A stretch of DNA of 15,792 nt from an uncultured Treponema sp. (lineage in GTDB: Bacteria; Spirochaetota; Spirochaetia; Treponematales; Treponemataceae): positions 1 through 15,792 of the forward strand of contig CAJUBD010000033.1 of the NCBI GenBank assembly GCA_910584475.1, in the 5' to 3' direction. A model generated the notes under the pieces. It was not told the origin of the DNA, did no database searches, and worked only from the letters and a program-made list of their open reading frames with translations. Shown piece by piece: positions 14,188 to 15,792 of this stretch. Position 1 is the first letter of the stretch. Every line of letters begins with the position of its first letter. A program made the position numbers and the translations under genes.

Positions 14188-14468
14188 GTGGGGAAGAAGA
14201 TGTATTACATCCTACCGCATTTTTGTCGTATCAACATTTGGATATGTCCGATAAAAGCAATATAATTTTTGAGTATTGCCTAAAAGAAAACGATGAAGAA
14301 GGATTCGCTTTTCCAAGAGCGTATATTTTTCCAAGTTTCATAGCAAATTTATGTGTAGCAAATGGCATCAGTGGAATAAAATATAAAAGCACAATATCCG
14401 ATGGCTGTTGCTATGTATTCTTTGATTTGCATTCGGATTCATTTGATGCATTTGAAACTGTTTTATAA
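14166..14468 (+). pseudogene. Probable remnant of a RES-domain-like protein (C-terminal part)
   Basis: The frame is open from 14166 to a stop at 14468. Its reading (EEDVLHPTAFLSYQH, then PRAYIFPSFIANLCVANG and ISGIKYKSTISDGCCYVFFD) resembles the C-terminal half of RES-family proteins, where a Tyr-rich strand, a helix and 'GI.YkSs...G..yvlF' follow each other. The N-terminal half with the conserved Arg/Glu is missing, because the frame starts inside the argJ promoter. There is no ribosome-binding site; possible starts are TTG 14223 or ATG 14244. The segment is visibly more AT-rich than its neighbours, suggesting acquired DNA. It may be a decayed gene or a small expressed protein; the family match is by eye. 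Confidence 0.35.
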
Positions 14469-14530
14469 TTCTAGCAATATAAAAACATCATCAAATAAAG
14501 CGTGCAAAACTATCCGGCAAAGCGTAGAAG

Positions 14531-14618
14531 ATTATGAAGACAGACCGAATTCATTATGAAAACAGACTGTTTTCATTGTGAAAGCAACCTGTTTTTATTA
14601 TGAAACCAAATTGAATTC
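14531..14618. repeat. Four tandem 22-bp repeats overlapping a gene's 3' end
   Basis: Units start at 14531, 14553, 14575 and 14597, each 22 bp, of the form ATTATGAARACAGACYG then TTTTC or AATTC. The last unit contains the final six codons and the stop of the HU-like gene. Unit 2 contains the perfect palindrome GAAAACAG-A-CTGTTTTC (14558-14574). The 62 bp before the array (14469-14530) hold nothing recognisable. Confidence 0.8.
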
Positions 14619-15320
14619 ACTGCTGCAACAAGTCGTCAAAGTACCTGTCGGCGTCACATAGAGTTGCAATATGTATTTTCCTGGAGACAATCCTTTTGGA
14701 AGCATGAAAGTTAGAGTGCGCCGCGCGTTCCTGTAAAAATGTGTCACTTTCCAGCTTTTGTTATTTTCCACGGAATACACAAATATTCCCTGCCTGTCGT
14801 CCGTGAAGTCTATCTTGAGATATTCGCCCCTAACGGTCAGCGCGCTCGTCACAGTCATTTCTTCGCTTGTTATTGAAGCGTTTTCGACACAAACAATGCG
14901 CGGCTCGCATGCCATGAAGTTTCTCACCTTCCGTGTGACTATTTTATCAGCCAAATCTTTTTTCTTCTTTTTGTTCGCAATGAAATTTATAGAAATCTTA
15001 TGGTCGGTAATCCTTTCGCCCTTGTATTTTTTGCGCCCAGGCTTGAAGCGTTCGTTTTCGGAATCCGCGCTTCCTGATGCGGAAATTTTGAATGTGCCCA
15101 ATGGAAATTCTACGCTGTAGCCTTCGCCCAAATAATGTTCGATAACATTTTCCATAGCCGAAAGAACAGCCACCGTATCTGCCTTTGTCACCGTAGAGCC
15201 ATAGTCCGCCACGAGATCCACCAACTCTTCTTGCGTTATGTGGCCTCGCGTCTTGCTGTGGAAAGAATACTTTTTCTTTCTGTTCGAAAAGTGGTTTTCC
15301 TTTAGATAAATGTCGAGCAT
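14598..15320 (-). CDS. HU-like DNA-binding protein with C-terminal Ig-like domain
   Basis: A 240-residue protein of the HU-like type seen in Treponema and Bacteroidetes. Residues 1-120 carry an HU/IHF-like fold: ITQEELVDLVADYGSTVTKADTVAVLSAMENVIEHYLGEG forms the paired helices and YSVEFPLGTFKIS is the saddle strand. The basic arm region RFKPGRKKYKGERITDH and the NKKKKK tract follow. Residues about 135-240 (VTSALTVRGEYLKIDF, GIFVYSVENNKSWKVTHF, LSPGKYILQLYVTP) look like an all-beta Ig-type domain (DUF4469-like). Chromosome binding or anchoring is a fair guess; the exact role of this family is not established. The start at 15320 lies six bases after an extended -10 and lacks a ribosome-binding site. 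The stop lies in a 22-bp tandem repeat, so the C-terminus could vary between strains. Confidence 0.75.
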   Translation of the reverse strand: MLDIYLKENHFSNRKKKYSFHSKTRGHITQEELVDLVADYGSTVTKADTVAVLSAMENVIEHYLGEGYSVEFPLGTFKISASGSADSENERFKPGRKKYKGERITDHKISINFIANKKKKKDLADKIVTRKVRNFMACEPRIVCVENASITSEEMTVTSALTVRGEYLKIDFTDDRQGIFVYSVENNKSWKVTHFYRNARRTLTFMLPKGLSPGKYILQLYVTPTGTLTTCCSSEFNLVS

Positions 15321-15326
15321 TCTTTT

Positions 15327-15337
15327 ATTCTAGCACG
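15327..15337 (-). promoter_or_regulatory. Extended -10 of the HU-like gene, probably leaderless
   Basis: Minus-strand TGC-TAGAAT is an extended -10 ending at 15327. Initiation about seven bases later is at or next to the A of the ATG at 15320. No clear -35 is seen. Confidence 0.45.
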
Positions 15338-15346
15338 GAAATCCGA

Positions 15347-15360
15347 TTTTGTATACAAAA
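15347..15360. other. 14-bp perfect palindrome between divergent promoters
   Basis: TTTTGTATACAAAA lies between the HU-like gene promoter and the tRNA-Gln -35 element. It is a candidate binding site for a dimeric regulator, or for the HU-like protein itself. No other copy was noticed in the window. Confidence 0.4.
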
Positions 15361-15375
15361 TTGCGGAAAAATCAC

Positions 15376-15404
15376 TTGACATTTTTTTGCAAATGGGATA
15401 TAAT
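15376..15404 (+). promoter_or_regulatory. Consensus promoter of tRNA-Gln
   Basis: TTGACA (15376-15381) and TATAAT (15399-15404) are both perfect and 17 bp apart. Initiation is expected near 15411, four bases before the mature tRNA 5' end. Confidence 0.92.
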
Positions 15405-15414
15405 TTCTAGACTT

Positions 15415-15485
15415 TCCCCGATTGTGTAATGGTAGCACTTCAGATTCTGGTTCTGACTGTGGGGGTTCGAATCCTCCTTGGGGAA
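15415..15485 (+). tRNA. tRNA-Gln (anticodon CTG)
   Basis: The cloverleaf closes fully. The acceptor arms are TCCCCGA (15415-15421) and TTGGGGA (15478-15484), with discriminator A. The D arm is GTGT-AATGGTA-GCAC. The anticodon arm is TCAGA-TTCTGGT-TCTGA, which reads CTG. The T arm is GGGGG-TTCGAAT-CCTCC with one G-T pair. CCA is not encoded. It decodes CAG. Confidence 0.95.
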
Positions 15486-15487
15486 AT

Positions 15488-15512
15488 AGCCGCAGACGCG
15501 GCTTTTTGTTTT
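15488..15512 (+). terminator. Intrinsic terminator after tRNA-Gln
   Basis: The stem AGCCGC-AGAC-GCGGCT (15488-15503) is followed by TTTTGTTTT. It starts three bases after the tRNA, so this tRNA appears to be its own transcription unit. Confidence 0.85.
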
Positions 15513-15513
15513 G

Positions 15514-15652
15514 AAAATTGCAATGCATTTGCGAGTTTCACGAGCAAAGCAAAGTTCCTGCTAGTTTTATTGCTTTTTGGCAGCGCAGCGGACAAAAATG
15601 CGAGCCTTGCGAGCAAGATAAAACTAGTTAGAAAAAATTGCGTTGCAATTTT
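15514..15652. repeat. Large nested palindrome between the two tRNA genes
   Basis: The outer arms AAAATTGCAATGC (15514-15526) and GCGTTGCAATTTT (15640-15652) pair over 13 positions with one G-T. The inner arms CTAGTTTTAT (15561-15570) and ATAAAACTAG (15618-15627) are perfect. Between them GCTTTTTG / CAAAAATGC can pair around GCAGCGCAGC. No coding signal and no clear promoter for the following tRNA lie in it. Its style resembles the units at 7271-10357, but the sequence is different. Confidence 0.7.
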
Positions 15653-15655
15653 TTC
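15631..15655. terminator. Terminator-like hairpin directly upstream of tRNA-Glu
   Basis: An 11-bp perfect stem GAAAAAATTGC-GTT-GCAATTTTTTC ends two bases before the tRNA-Glu 5' end. It looks like a bidirectional intrinsic terminator and competes with the outer stem of the larger palindrome (15640-15652), so the two structures are mutually exclusive. Confidence 0.6.
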
Positions 15656-15657
15656 TT

Positions 15658-15730
15658 GGCTCCATCGAATATCGGTTTAGTTCATCGCCCTCTCAAGGCG
15701 GAGAGATGGGTTCGACTCCCATTGGAGCTA
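15658..15730 (+). tRNA. tRNA-Glu (anticodon CTC)
   Basis: The acceptor arms are GGCTCCA (15658-15664) and TGGAGCT (15723-15729, G1-T72 wobble), with discriminator A. The D arm is GAAT...GTTC. The anticodon arm is TCGCC-CTCTCAA-GGCGG, which reads CTC. The T arm is ATGGG-TTCGACT-CCCAT. CCA is not encoded. It decodes GAG. No convincing promoter of its own is visible. Confidence 0.93.
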
Positions 15731-15747
15731 ATCTTAAAAAGTCATAA

Positions 15748-15792
15748 CCACCGGCATAGCCGGTGGCTTGACGACCAGCCCTAAAAGGGCCT
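15748..15792. repeat. Tandem-hairpin repeat at the right window edge
   Basis: CCACCGGC-ATA-GCCGGTGG (15748-15766) is followed by CTTGACGACC and a second hairpin GCCC-TAAAA-GGGC (15778-15790), cut by the window end. It matches the layout at 3229-3284, and its first stem matches 18-38 with a compensated base pair. It lies 17 bp after tRNA-Glu. Confidence 0.6.

Noticed and set aside
14531..14618. CRISPR array
   Set aside because: The 22-bp units are directly adjacent without spacers, and no cas gene is present. The repeats at 7271-10357 are also irregular in spacing and lack spacers.
15325..15528. Minus-strand open frame of 67 codons
   Set aside because: It runs through the tRNA-Gln gene and its promoter, both of which are well supported.

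Overview
The window reads like a chromosomal segment of a spirochaete, most likely a Treponema of the gut or rumen type. I base this on a HU-like protein with a C-terminal Ig-type domain, a Cache/HAMP class III adenylate cyclase with a short TPR-like tail, a poly-G tract in front of a chemoreceptor gene, and GC-moderate genes separated by AT-rich palindromes. The arginine genes argue against a reduced obligate pathogen. The genus is inference; no rRNA or other species marker is present.

Layout. (1) 1-5470, plus strand: a membrane adenylate cyclase, a degenerate receiver/PilZ-like protein, and a methyl-accepting chemotaxis protein preceded by a run of nine G. Together this is a signalling and motility block. 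(2) 5471-7741: a solitary MIO-dependent aromatic amino acid ammonia-lyase (minus strand), with repeat hairpins at its 3' side and a 200-bp structured repeat filling its 5' leader. (3) 7742-8470: a PlsC acyltransferase with a probably leaderless transcript. (4) 8598-9697: an outer-membrane beta-barrel gene (minus) divergent from a small XRE regulator (plus), sharing a compact promoter/operator region. (5) 9698-10354: three further units of the modular palindromic repeat. (6) 10355-14187, minus strand: argJ-argB-argD, the cyclic arginine pathway, starting from a promoter overlapped by two ARG-box-like sites. The junctions carry repeats and an internal terminator. (7) 14166-14468: an AT-rich fragment resembling the C-terminus of a RES-domain protein. 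(8) 14598-15320: the HU-like protein gene, ending inside a 4 x 22-bp tandem repeat. (9) 15376-15730: tRNA-Gln(CTG), with a textbook promoter and terminator, and tRNA-Glu(CTC), separated by a large nested palindrome. Related short hairpins sit at both window edges and after the PilZ-like gene.

How it works together: ArgJ both takes acetyl from N-acetylornithine and gives it to glutamate. ArgB carries the N-terminal helix of arginine-inhibited kinases, and ArgD follows. The ARG boxes, the argB-argD terminator and the probable feedback inhibition form three layers of control.

The least explained signal is the modular repeat family (five units). It has conserved architecture, different but still complementary stems, and one 93-bp perfect copy. 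It sits directly against the ribosome-binding site of the lyase and the stop codon of argD. I did not find a complete defence, transposon or CRISPR system.
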